Assembly (NCBI GenBank): GCA_038143435.1
Contig: JAYQLX010000003.1
Span: 186,001 to 250,000, forward strand
Length of the DNA: 64,000 nt
Reading direction: 5' to 3'
Source: UBA8337 sp038143435
GTDB lineage: Bacteria > Pseudomonadota > Alphaproteobacteria > RS24
In this document: piece by piece, positions 7,923 to 17,532 of the stretch
Layout of the letters: every line of letters starts with the position of its first letter
Numbering within the stretch: position 1 is the stretch's first letter
The notes under the pieces: model-generated
Told to the model about the DNA's origin: nothing
Databases searched by the model: none
What the model saw: the letters and a program-made list of their open reading frames with translations, nothing else
Translations under genes and position numbers: made by a program

Positions 7923-9196
7923 ATGGCCAAAGCCAAGCAAGAAGCGGAAATTATTCCGCCCGATAAGGATGACGATGCCACAGCGCGGGCCGCAGCTGGC
8001 GCGCCGGCGCGCATTTGCGCATGCCGCCTTTGATCGACAATGAAGGCGGTTGGCGCGCTTCTGGCTGGCGCGCTTTGTCGGGGCACGCCGCTATCGGCGT
8101 TTTTTGCCGCCTTATTATCGCGGGCGGCAAAAAGCTGATTGGCGGGCTGCTTTATCGGCTGACTGCTTGTGGCATTGGTCGGCACGGCGCTGGCGGTTAC
8201 CGGATACGGCATTTACCAAGCGCGCCATATGGCGCTGCCGCAATTTGACAGTTTCTGGTTTAAAGAAAAATACGGCGATTGCACAGGCCATGAGCGGCGT
8301 GATAAATGAGGCACTTGCCGAACCGGAGATGCCGCTTGCGCCCGATGCGGGTGAGCAAAATCTGCCGGCCGCGCCTGACGGATTTACCGCGAGCGGCGAT
8401 TTGGCCGATTTGCAGCGCCAATTACAAGCGCTTGATGTGCCTGAAGCCGCTCAAGAAACGATCCAATCTTGAATTAGGCCGTCAATAACCAAACCAATGC
8501 AAGGCCGCCATAATCGGCACGGCTGACACGGCGCAAATATGCCGCGCTCAGTGCAGGAAACCCAATATGCCGACTTGCAGGCGAAATATGCGCAAACAGG
8601 CCAAAGACGCGTGGGGCGGCACACAAATTGAGGCGCAAGATGATTTATTGGCGCGTGTCGCTTTGGGCGATTTGCTGCTGCGTCTGGACAGCGGCGCGGC
8701 CTATGATGATTTATTGGAAGGCGGGGATTTGGCGCGGGTGCTGCGGCGCTCGGAATGGACGCTTTTGGCGCTTTATGCCGATAGCGGCATGCCGACCCGC
8801 CCGGCTTTATTGACGCGTTTTGAATTATGGGTCGCCAACAGCATGGCGCTTCAACGAGGGCACGCCGCATGCGGCCGTCGAAAATGGGTTTTATCGCGCC
8901 GTGCTGGATTGGCTGCGCACGCGCGCCGACGGTTTGGTGACGGTGCGCGCCGCGCCCACTGGCCACGGCCGATGGCGATATTGCGATGATTGCCGGCGGC
9001 GCTTGAGCGCGGCCGTCATGATGAAGCATCTTGGCGCATGGGCGCTTTATTGCGCCGCATGGAAAGCGACCGCAGCGTCAACCATCCCGATATGGTGAGC
9101 TTGCAATTGCTTTATGATGACACGCGCGCAGCGGCTGAAATTTCACCCATGCTGGCCGCTTTGCGCGATGATTATATGGCCGGAGCGCGGCCATGA
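7923..9196 (+). CDS. mitofilin/Mic60-like inner-membrane protein (COG4223 type; several frameshifts)
   Basis: In Alphaproteobacteria the gene between hemD and hemY encodes a homologue of mitochondrial Mic60, an inner-membrane protein with a coiled-coil periplasmic part that shapes the membrane. Here the N-terminus MAKAKQEAEIIPPDKDDD is followed, after a shift, by the membrane segment ALVGTALAVTGYGIYQA. A middle part with DLADLQRQLQALDVPEAAQ suggests a coiled coil. The C-terminal part DLARVLRRSEWTLLALYADS followed by GMPTRPALLTRF fits the mitofilin C-terminal signature. The frame breaks at least five times, so residue numbers cannot be trusted. The last codons overlap the hemY start. The assignment rests on position and on the C-terminal motif. 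Confidence 0.65.
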
Positions 9197-10516
9197 TGCG
9201 TTTTTGTCTTGACATTGGTTTTTGTGCTGGCTATTGACCAGCCTGGTGGCCTTGATTCGCCAATTTGCCGGGCACCGTATCCATCGCACTGCCCGGCCAT
9301 ATGGTCGATATGCAATTGACGGTTTTATTGGGTGCGGTCTTGACCTTGGTGCTCGCCCTTTTGACGCTGGCCGCGTTCGGCCATTGGCTGTGGCATGTGC
9401 CGCAGCAGATTGAGCGGCGCAGCGCGCGCGAAACCGCAAAGACGGTGAAGCGGCGCTAGCCGGTGGCCTGATGGCTTTGGCGCGGGGCGATGCTCGCGCC
9501 GCTGATGAAGCGACGCGTTTGGCGCGCAAAAAAATGCCGCATCAAACTTTGCCGCGCTTAATGGCGGCGCAAGCCGCCCTGTTGGATGGGCGGCGCGATG
9601 ATGCGGCGGCCAATTATCACGCCATGCTGGGCGATGAGCGCCGCGGCGCGCAAAACCCGCAACATATATCCTTGGGGCTGGAAGGGCTTTATTATTTGGC
9701 GCGCGCCGAAAACGACAATGAGGCGGCCGGCACTTATGCTTTGCAGGTTTTGAAGTTGATGGCAAAGCGCTGTGGGCGCTGGACGGGTTAATGACATTGG
9801 CGGTGCAAATCGGCGATTGGCCGGCGGCAGAGAAATGGCTTCGCCGCTGGGGCCGCGCCGGTAAATCTCGGGGCGAGATTAAACAAAGGCGCGCCATTTT
9901 GGCGCTTGCCGAAGCGCAAAGCCTATTGGCCGAAGAGGACCCGGCGGCGCAATTGGCGGCGGTCAAAAAAGCCGAACAGGCGGCCATGCTCGACGCCAAA
10001 CTTTTGCCGGCCACGGCTTTGGCGGCGCGGCTTTTGGCGCGCGGCGGGCATATGCGCCAAGCGCGTAAAATATTGAAACAGGCTTGGCAAAAAGCCCCGC
10101 ATGCGGTGCTTGCCGAAGCCTGGCTTGATTGTCATGGCGACCAACCGGCGGCCGGGCGCATGCGCGCCGTCGGGCGGTTCATCGGCAAACATAGGGGACA
10201 TGAAGAAGCGGCGATTTTGCGCGCCCGCATTGCACTGGCGACGCGGCGCTTTCGCCAAGCGGCCAATTTATTGGCGCCGTTTATCGACAGCGACACACCA
10301 TCGCGTCGTTTATGTTTGCTGATGGCCGATATTGAAGACGGGCTGGAGCGCGATATTGAGGCGCATGGCTGGCGCGAAAAAGCCCGCCGCGCGCCCGGCG
10401 AGGCAGGCTGGACCGGGGGCGGCATGCGGCTTGACGAATGGCAGGCCATTTGTCCGGTGACCGGCCGTTTGGGCGGGGTTGCTGGCATGCGCCGCGCACG
10501 CAAGCGCCGCTATTGA
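9193..10516 (+). CDS. hemY: HemY-like TPR membrane protein of haem synthesis (frameshifted)
   Basis: HemY-N family proteins have two N-terminal membrane helices and a tetratricopeptide domain, and are encoded beside hemCD; their role in haem synthesis is not settled. Visible here are MMRF, then in shifted frames a short periplasmic loop with LPGHMVDM and a long helix LTVLLGAVLTLVLALLTLAA followed by HWLWHVPQQIERRSARE. A run of helical repeats follows (LPRLMAAQAALLDGRRDDAA, ARKILKQAWQKAPHAVLAEA, RFRQAANLLAPFI), and the end is EWQAICPVTGRLG. Breaks are near 9210, 9260, 9460 and 9765; from 9791 to the stop the frame is open. The start overlaps the previous stop as ATGATGA. Confidence 0.75.
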
Positions 10517-10557
10517 CGGTTTAAGCGGTTGCAGCTGGCGCGATAGGAGACGTGACT

Positions 10558-10884
10558 ATGGTGTTTCGTGAGATGGTTTTCACTGTGCGTTTCAAAAGAA
10601 ATTTCGCCTTTGTGAGTTGTGCGCCGGCGGCGCATGCATTTTGTTTTGGAGACCGCTTACACAAATTTGTCGGGCAAAGTTTTTTGGGCTATTTGCCCGA
10701 TTGCATTGCCGATGTTGTTATTGGCCGGCGCTTATACTTTTTGAAACACCAAAACGCGACGGGCATGATATGCGGTGCTTGGGGTTTTACCTTTTGTTTG
10801 CATTACCGCACATGGGCGTGGCGCTTTGAGGATTATATGGTCGGCAACTTAATGATGTTCAGACCGACATTATCATCAATTTAA
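10558..10884 (+). CDS. unrecognised short ORF with a good ribosome-binding site, probably truncated by frameshift
   Basis: AGGAGA stands seven bases before this ATG, so a real gene probably starts here, 41 bases after hemY. The first residues MVFREMVFTVRFKRNFAFVS lead into PAAHAFCFGD, which resembles a signal peptide cleaved after AHA; DUF1302 proteins often begin in this way (inference). After that I recognise nothing in any frame, and the frame closes at 108 residues. It may be the true start of the damaged DUF1302 gene downstream, or a separate membrane protein whose frame is broken. Confidence 0.3.
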   Translation: MVFREMVFTVRFKRNFAFVSCAPAAHAFCFGDRLHKFVGQSFLGYLPDCIADVVIGRRLYFLKHQNATGMICGAWGFTFCLHYRTWAWRFEDYMVGNLMMFRPTLSSI

Positions 10885-11835
10885 AAAAAATAAATTGATT
10901 ATTTCGCTGCTCTGTTTTGCCGTTAGCGTGATGATGATTGTCAATCGTGCCCGAATTGCGATTGTGGTCGGTTATAAATTATGGCATTTTTTCGTATGGG
11001 TTTGCAAAGTCGAAACGGTGGCTGCAATCGCTGATTTAATAGAGACGTATTGAGGGCTGGGCCGCTTGGGTGATTTGTTTTGGCAAATGAACGATTGCTC
11101 AGCGTGAAAAGCGCTTGTGCCGTTACTGCGGCGCATTTGGTGATGTATCGCCTGTTTTCAGTCGACGAGTATAACGGCGTTTATGGAGGTGTTTTCAAAT
11201 TGACACCACCATGTTGTCGGCATGACGCTGGCAGATGAAAGAAAGTAAATTTTCAATAATCTTTTATCGGAAGCCAATGGATTTTCGCAGAGCTTTAAAT
11301 CCGAATTTCGATTTTGCAATAAGACGATTGGGAACGGCCATTGCCATCAAATATTTGGTCGATCCTTTATCGTCGGCGGCTGGGCACGGATGCGTGCTCC
11401 GAAATGCTCGCCATGCGGTTTTATCGCAAAACAAAAAGCGCGTCAGTGCGATTGAGCTCCGGTTACTATTGGGTGCAGAAGATGCCCCTAGAAAATGGAA
11501 CTCGCGCCAAGCCAACGGATACTGCTACGGGCGCTGGGATTTGCTCAAAGGTGGTTTAAGCCACATTTTTTTGAACTAAAGACATCGAGGACAACAAACA
11601 GGTGCTGTAAATAACTGTACGCCAACATTTGGTGTTCTTTTATCGGTGCATATTGATCAAAAGCCGGTCTGTTGCTAATATTTGCAAGCTGGCTTTTATA
11701 ATTATGACAGCCAAACGATCTGATACTGATGACACAAAAGACCGGCTCTGTGATTGTTACTGAAAAAAGGCAACCAAACATCGGATTTTTCTTTAAAGCG
11801 CTTTTTGATAAGTCGAACTTGGTAAAGCAAAAAGG
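10885..11835. other. unresolved AT-richer stretch without a recognisable gene
   Basis: About 950 bases are visibly poorer in G+C than the flanks. All six frames are interrupted every 20-100 codons, and no family motif, tRNA, terminator or transposase remnant is recognisable. It lies between an ORF with a signal-peptide-like start and the first clear DUF1302 segment. It may be the N-terminal part of that gene read with too many errors, or decayed DNA. Confidence 0.5.
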
Positions 11836-14514
11836 ATGGACCGCAATGCTGTATCGGCGCCAATTAAATTTGTTTCAGACATTGAGGTCAATCAGGGCCC
11901 AGTTCAGGGTTTCTTCCGTGTTAAGGCGTTTTACGACGCAGTTTTGATGGATGATGAGAGCTTTAACCGAGGTGGCGAGCTGACTGATGACGGCGAGGAA
12001 TTGGCCGGTTCTCATATTGAATTGCTTGATGCTTTTATTGGCTATGATTTTGACGTTGCGGATTTGAACAGCGACCATTCATTACGAATGATGTGCTCTA
12101 TCAACTGAGCTAAAGCAACGTTCGATTCCGGGCGGCAACTCAGCAAAACCCAATTGATGTCCAGCTGCTATTCGACGCCCTGGTGTTGCAATTATGCATC
12201 ATTATTTTTCCTGTTGAATATCGCTTTCGGAAAAATTATTGTTGACGAATGCAATTTTTGTATTGCAGGCTTTCAAAGGTTGAAAAAGCTGGGAACGCTA
12301 CAAACTGGATGTTGGCTTTGGGACGTTTTGAGGAGGGCTCTATGTTAAAAAGTAAAATGCGTTTGAGCTCAGGTGAGTGCAGCGTGGGTGCGGGGCTGAT
12401 GCCGGTCGACCAGTTAATGCTTAATTTGTCGGCGTGGCATTCAAATCGATAACGGTCTGTGGGTGGGTATGTTGCTGACGGGAACCACCGGTCAATGGCG
12501 GAAGACGTGAACCCAACTGGTTTCGGCCTTTATACTGCTGAACAATCGCGGCTTGGAGCAAAGATCCCTTGCGGGCAGCGCCAACGCCGATATTTTCGCC
12601 AATTATACAGCATTTGGCGATGATGGCATGTTTGAATTTCGACAGCGGCGATTTACCCTGATGAGGGTATTCGGTCGATTGGCTGGATAAAGAGGGCTTT
12701 GACGAGGCCATGGGTTTCTTGCCGTTCGCTATTATGCAGAGAACTTGAATTCAACTGAATTTGGTTTTTACTATCAAAAAACATTGATAGTCGCCTGCCT
12801 TATGTGTCCTATCGCGCTAATCCGACCACATTGGCACCGTCTGGTTGTTGGTGTTATTAACTGGCAGGTCAGGTCACGCGTGGGCGGAAACTGGTATTCA
12901 CCCAATTGTTTTGCGAATATTCGCCGCCCTGGCGGGCGCGACGAGTAGCGTTTAATGTTTCGATTATTGATGACGACGCTGAAACAGTTGCGGCTGAAAC
13001 CAAGTTTGACTTGGCGCAACTGCGCATTATCGCCCGGAATCTGGAGAAAGGTAACATTTCGGACCCAGATGGGTTAATTGCATTAATTATGCTCTGGGTA
13101 TCGGACTTCCGGACCTTGACGGACCAGGAGATGACGTCGCTGTTGCGGGTGTCGGACCTACTGCTGCAAGAAGTCAGCCGGCCTGCTGGGTGGATTGTTT
13201 GGTGGGAGTATTCCAGAGCCGACAACTGCAGCTTATAATGCCACCGCCATTGATGCGGCTGAGAAAAGAGGCGAGATGATGTGACGCTGTATCCTATGTA
13301 GTATTTGGGTATTATGGCGAAAATATTCAATATGTTGCCAATGGTGGAGCTGGAACTGCTGCCAACGTTGAGCGTTTTGGCGCTGGCGTAGAAGTATTCG
13401 CAAGCAATACAACCATGATTGCAGCATATGATGCCGCTCAAGGTAATTCGGAAATGGCAGATGCTGTTACAGCGACAGTTGGCCTTATGGCGACTCAGTC
13501 GGCTGCCACCTATGGTGATGCTGCCGCGGGAACAATTGCTGCGGTTCAGCAGGCTAATTGTGCGGCCAACATCATGCAAGGCTTTGGCAATTTGGCGCAG
13601 ACTGGTGGTCATCCGTTTGACGCATATGGTCAGCTGCGAACTGGTGCCGTTGGGCTTGGTTATGAGCAAAATCTTGACTTGTTCCTTGAGCACCCTGAGG
13701 TTGAAACATAAGGCATGAGCTTCAACACCGTTATTGCGGGTTGGGGTGTGCAGGGTGACTTTACCTACCGTCCAGATGCGCCGCTTCAAATCGACACTGA
13801 CGTGCTTACAATTGCAGGCTTGTTCCAGCAATGTGCGGCCATCGGTGCCGGTGGCGCTGAGAGTTCTTATATGGGACTAGAGCATTATAACAATGAATTC
13901 TTGGGATCTGAGACTGGCGGTTGCACACCGACGGCTCAGACCTTTGAAGGATGGGTTGAACATGATGTTATCACTTGGGATATCGGGACGACGGCTACCT
14001 TTACCCGTTCAAACCCGATTATTTCAGCCATTGGCGCGGATATCGGCATTCTTTTGACCGAATTCCAAGGCCTTATCGTTGACGGTATTGACGATCGTGC
14101 CACGCCTGGCACAACGTTGAATAAAGTGCCGCTGTCAAATGTCTGCACGTCAGGCAGTGACTTGGCTCTTAACTCAGTGCTCGGCATTGATCAGAGAAAT
14201 CCGAGAGAGTGCCGTGCGACTGAAACATCGTCTGGCATGGTTCTGCTCGGACGTGCAACTTGGAACAATGTTTCGGAACTCCCGATTTCATTGTCTCCGA
14301 CCATTGTTTACCGTGAAGGACTGGAAGGATTCTCGCCTTCCCCGCTCGGTTCTTGGAAGGAAGAAGTCGGTTCGACAGCTTTGTCGCTCGGCTTTGACTA
14401 TCTCGGAAGTTTGAATGGTTCAGTCAGCTACGTCACCTATCAAGGCGACGATCTGTACAATCCAAAAATTCAGACCGTGAGCACTTGTCTGTGAGCTTGT
14501 CTTACGCTTTCTAA
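11836..14514 (+). pseudogene. DUF1302 outer-membrane protein gene, many frameshifts and one in-frame stop
   Basis: DUF1302 proteins are outer-membrane beta-barrel-like proteins of 550-700 residues encoded with DUF1329 proteins. The family pattern is clear in pieces: KFVSDIEVNQGPVQGFFRVK with AFYDAVLMDDES near 11870-11960, AGSHIELLDAFIGYDFDV, a shifted STFIPGGNS near 12120, NIAFGKIIVD near 12210, STEFGFYYQ near 12750, then VIAGWGVQGDFTYRPDAPLQ from 13733. The last 1.1 kb is mostly one frame with a TAA at 13709-13711 where TAT would give ETYGMSFNT. The natural end DREHLSVSLSYAF needs one more shift and stops at 14514. The N-terminus is not delimited. The alternatives are true decay or local sequence error; the intact neighbours and the mixed error types leave both open. 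Confidence 0.7.
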
Positions 14515-14521
14515 TCAGTGT

Positions 14522-14550
14522 CCCTCGGGGCGGGTGCCGCCCCCCGAGGG
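14522..14550 (+). terminator. strong GC hairpin between DUF1302 and DUF1329 genes
   Basis: CCCTCGGGGCGG at 14522-14533 pairs with CCGCCCCCCGAGGG at 14537-14550 around a three-base turn, with a small bulge. No T run follows, so it is not a complete intrinsic terminator. A hairpin between two genes of one operon is more likely to protect or process the mRNA, or to lower expression of the downstream genes. Confidence 0.5.
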
Positions 14551-14577
14551 CCAAATTTATTTTCGATGGAGATGAAA

Positions 14578-15943
14578 ATGAAAACCAAAATGATAACCAC
14601 GGCATTGACACTGAGCCTCGCGGCAGGTGTTGCATATGCTGATGTGCCGGCCAGTCAAGCGGCCCGTTTAGGGGCTGATTTGACACCGACCGGTGCTGAA
14701 AAAGCCGGATCACGCTCAGGTGTTGCTGCCTGGACCGGTCGCGGCATTGACGGGGCAAGCTTGTTGTCCGGTTGGGATGGCGGTGCGCTGCCAAACCCGA
14801 TGAGCGACAGATCGCTTTACACCGTCACGGCTTCCAATGCGGCTCAATATGACAGCCAATTGACAGTCGGACAGAAGGCCATGCTGGCAACTTATCCTGA
14901 TACTTATAAACTGAATGTTTATAAATCAAACCGTTCTTGCGTCTATCCTGACTTTGTTTACAAAGCAGCCAAGCGCAATGCCACGGTCGGTAAAGTCGTT
15001 GACGGCGGTAACGGTATTTCCGAAGCCATTATGGCGGGCCCGTTCCCGATCCCAAATTCAGCCCTTGAAATCGTGTGGAACCACACGCTGCGTTATCGCG
15101 GCGAGCGGATTGCGCGCGACTTCAACTATGCTGCCCCGACGGTCGGTGGCGACTATGTGCTGACCTATACGCGTGACGAAGTGGTGTTCCCTTATTCCAA
15201 TGCGCAAAACCAGCGCGCGGAAGATTTGAACAATATTTCGATCTATTTCGTGGCTTACACCTCAGCGCCGGCACGCCGTGCCGGTAATGTGGTGCTGGTG
15301 CACGAAACGCTGAATATGGCCAAAGAAGGCCGTAAGGCTTGGACCTATAGCCCGGGCACGCGTCGTGTGCGTCGTGCGCCGAATATTGCCTATGACAATC
15401 CGCTCACCAATGGTGACGGTCTTGGGCACATCGGACCAATATGACGGCTATAATGGTGCGCCTGACCGTTATGATTGGACGGTTGTTGGAAAGCAGGAAA
15501 AACTGTCGATCCAAAACAACTATCAGGTCAATCTGACGCCGTCTTCAGACATGCTGCAACCCGGTCACGCTAAACAAGACCCGGTACGCTATGAAATGCG
15601 TCGCCAATGGGTTGTGGAAGGCAATCTGAAAGGGTCAGCCCGTCACATTTATGCCAAGCGCGTGCTGCGCATGGACGAAGATAGCGGTCAAATGACGGCG
15701 GGTGAAATGTATGACGGCCGCGGCGAGCTGTGGCGCGTCCAAGAAGTGGGTCAGGCTCCGGATTATCGTCCGGAAGCGACCACATGTTGGACCACCGGTG
15801 GCGAGTGGATCTATGACCTGTTGGCCGGTCGTTATATTGCGCTGCAGTTGAAATCAGGTCGTCCGGCCAATGCCGTGACCGGTCTGGAGCGTTTGACACC
15901 TGACTATTACACGCCTGCTAACGTTCGTCGTCTCGGCCGTTAA
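14578..15943 (+). CDS. DUF1329 outer-membrane/periplasmic protein, copy 1 (one frameshift)
   Basis: DUF1329 proteins (about 450 residues) have a LolA/LppX-like lipid-binding fold and are exported; they act with DUF1302 proteins and usually an RND permease in presumed lipid traffic across the envelope. The product begins MKTKMITTALTLSLAAGVAY with a signal peptide cleaved after AYA, followed by the family start VPASQAARLGADLTPTGAEK. It has the signatures FPIPNSALEIVWNHTLRYRG and AWTYSPGTRRVRRAPNIAYD, and ends YTPANVRRLGR. The frame shifts near 15425, between GDGL and TSDQYDGYNGAPDRYDW. I chose the ATG at 14578 because GGAG stands six bases before it. A terminator follows. Copy 2 lies 109 bases on. 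Confidence 0.85.
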
Positions 15944-15967
15944 TCGGAAACGTGTAAATAATCTGAA

Positions 15968-15996
15968 GGGGCGGGTCTTTTGGCCCGCCCTTTTTT
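15968..15996 (+). terminator. intrinsic terminator behind DUF1329 copy 1
   Basis: GGGCGGG at 15969-15975 pairs with CCCGCCC at 15984-15990 around an eight-base loop and is followed by six T. It separates the two DUF1329 genes, so copy 2 may have its own promoter or depend on read-through. Confidence 0.8.
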
Positions 15997-16052
15997 ATTG
16001 CGCGCCGGCGTTCTTTATGCCTTGCTAGCGCCAATGTATTGGGAGTTGTTTT

Positions 16053-17409
16053 ATGTCATTTTGTAAAAGCTTTTTGACGCTCAGCTTGAGCACCCTTATG
16101 GCCACGGCGCAGGCCAAAGTGCCCCCCGAACAAATGGCACGGCTGGACCAAGATTTGACACCGTTAGGGTCTGAGCGCGGCGCCAATAAAGACGGATCAA
16201 TTCCGGCGTGGACTGGCGGCTTGACTAGCCCGCCTGAAGGTATTGGCTACGAAAAGGGAAAGCACTTGCCAGACCCATTTGCCGCTGACAAGCCGCTATT
16301 TCGCGTTACTGGGGCTAATGCCGACGACTATGACCAATTTATTACGCGGGGCCAAAGAGCCCTGTTGGAGCGCCATGATAGTTATTTCTTAGATGTCTAT
16401 CCCACGCGCCGCTCTTGTGCCCTTCCTGACTTTGTTTATAAGGCGGCGCGCAATAACGCCTTGATTGGAGAACTGGTATCGGACGGCAATGGCGTTGCCA
16501 AGGCGATTATGGCCTCGCCTTTCCCGATTCCTAATAATGGGTTGGAGCTTGTCTGGAACCACACGCTGCGCTATCGCGGCTATAAATTGCAACGCCAATT
16601 TACCGCTATTCCGGTGAATCAATCAGGTGATTATTATCAAATCACCGTTCATGATGATGCTATTTTGCGGTGGTCGGACCCGCAAAAAAGAAATGCCGAA
16701 GAACTGGACAATATTTCGATTTATTATTTGCTGCAAACCAAAGCGCCGGCACGCTCTGCCGGTTATGTAGTTTTGGTTCAAGAAAGCCTTAACATGTCGG
16801 TCGAGGCGCGCCGCGCTTGGACCTATAGTCCAGGCACACGCCGAGTGCGCCGCGCCCCGACCATTGCCTATGACAATCCTGGCACTAACAGTGACGGCAT
16901 CACCACCTCAGACAGTTTTGGGGGCTTCAATGGGGCACCAGACCGTTTTGATTGGACTGCGCGCGGGCGCAGCGAAAAATTTATTGCCTATAATAATTAT
17001 CGCCGCGTGCTGGCTGCCTTATCAAGAATTGGTGGGCAAAAAACACGTAAACCAGGAATTAATGCGCTATGAAAAACATCGCGTCTGGGAGGTGGAAGGC
17101 AATTTGAAAGATAATTTCCGCCATGTCTATTCGCGCCGCGTGTTCTATATAGATGAGGACACCAAAGGCATTGTTGCGACGGAAATCTATGACGGTCGCG
17201 GTCAGCTATGGCGAGTGCAGGAATTGGGCGGCGGCGTGCAATATGAATTGCCCCTGTGCGGCGGTTCAGGCGATACCATTTATGATCTCATGGTCGGACG
17301 TTATCTCATGGTCGGTCTTATCAACGAAGAAAAGCCGATTGATTTCGACGCCAGCCATCTAGATGCCGGTCGCTATACGCCTAGCAATATTCGCCGTCTT
17401 GGTCGCTAA
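16053..17409 (+). CDS. DUF1329 outer-membrane/periplasmic protein, copy 2 (one frameshift)
   Basis: A diverged paralogue of the preceding gene. It starts MSFCKSFLTLSLSTLMATAQ with a signal peptide ending AQA, then VPPEQMARLDQDLTPLGSER. The family signatures FPIPNNGLELVWNHTLRYRG and AWTYSPGTRRVRRAPTIAYD are nearly identical to copy 1, while the segments between them differ widely. It ends YTPSNIRRLGR. The frame shifts near 17020, in NNYRRVLA/LPYQELVGKKH. GGGAG stands nine bases before the ATG. Two unlike copies in tandem suggest two cargo or partner specificities, or a heterodimer (inference). Confidence 0.85.
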
Positions 17410-17532
17410 TTAGTTCGGTGGTATTAGTTCGTGCTCGCGCGGTTTTGTCGCTTGCCCTTTGTCGCGTGAGTTTTTAAGGTGTATCCAAGTATGATGGCGT
17501 TTAATAAACGCGCGTTTTCCGGGAGGAAACCA

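Noticed and set aside
10885..11835. An insertion sequence remnant in the AT-richer stretch
   Set aside because: I found no transposase-like segment, terminal inverted repeats or target duplication.
12117..12139. GTTCGATTCCGGG on the plus strand, like a tRNA T-arm
   Set aside because: No matching acceptor, D-arm or anticodon arm precedes it on that strand; the bases fit a shifted DUF1302 segment STFIPGGNS.
12869..13831. A 320-codon open frame on the minus strand across the DUF1302 gene
   Set aside because: The plus strand carries recognisable DUF1302 motifs in this interval; the minus frame is low-complexity and rich in Ser/Arg, without any known domain.
14522..14550. Reading the GC hairpin as one more anti-SD RNA
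   Set aside because: Its loop is only three bases and has no CCTCC motif; the C-rich part is in the stem.
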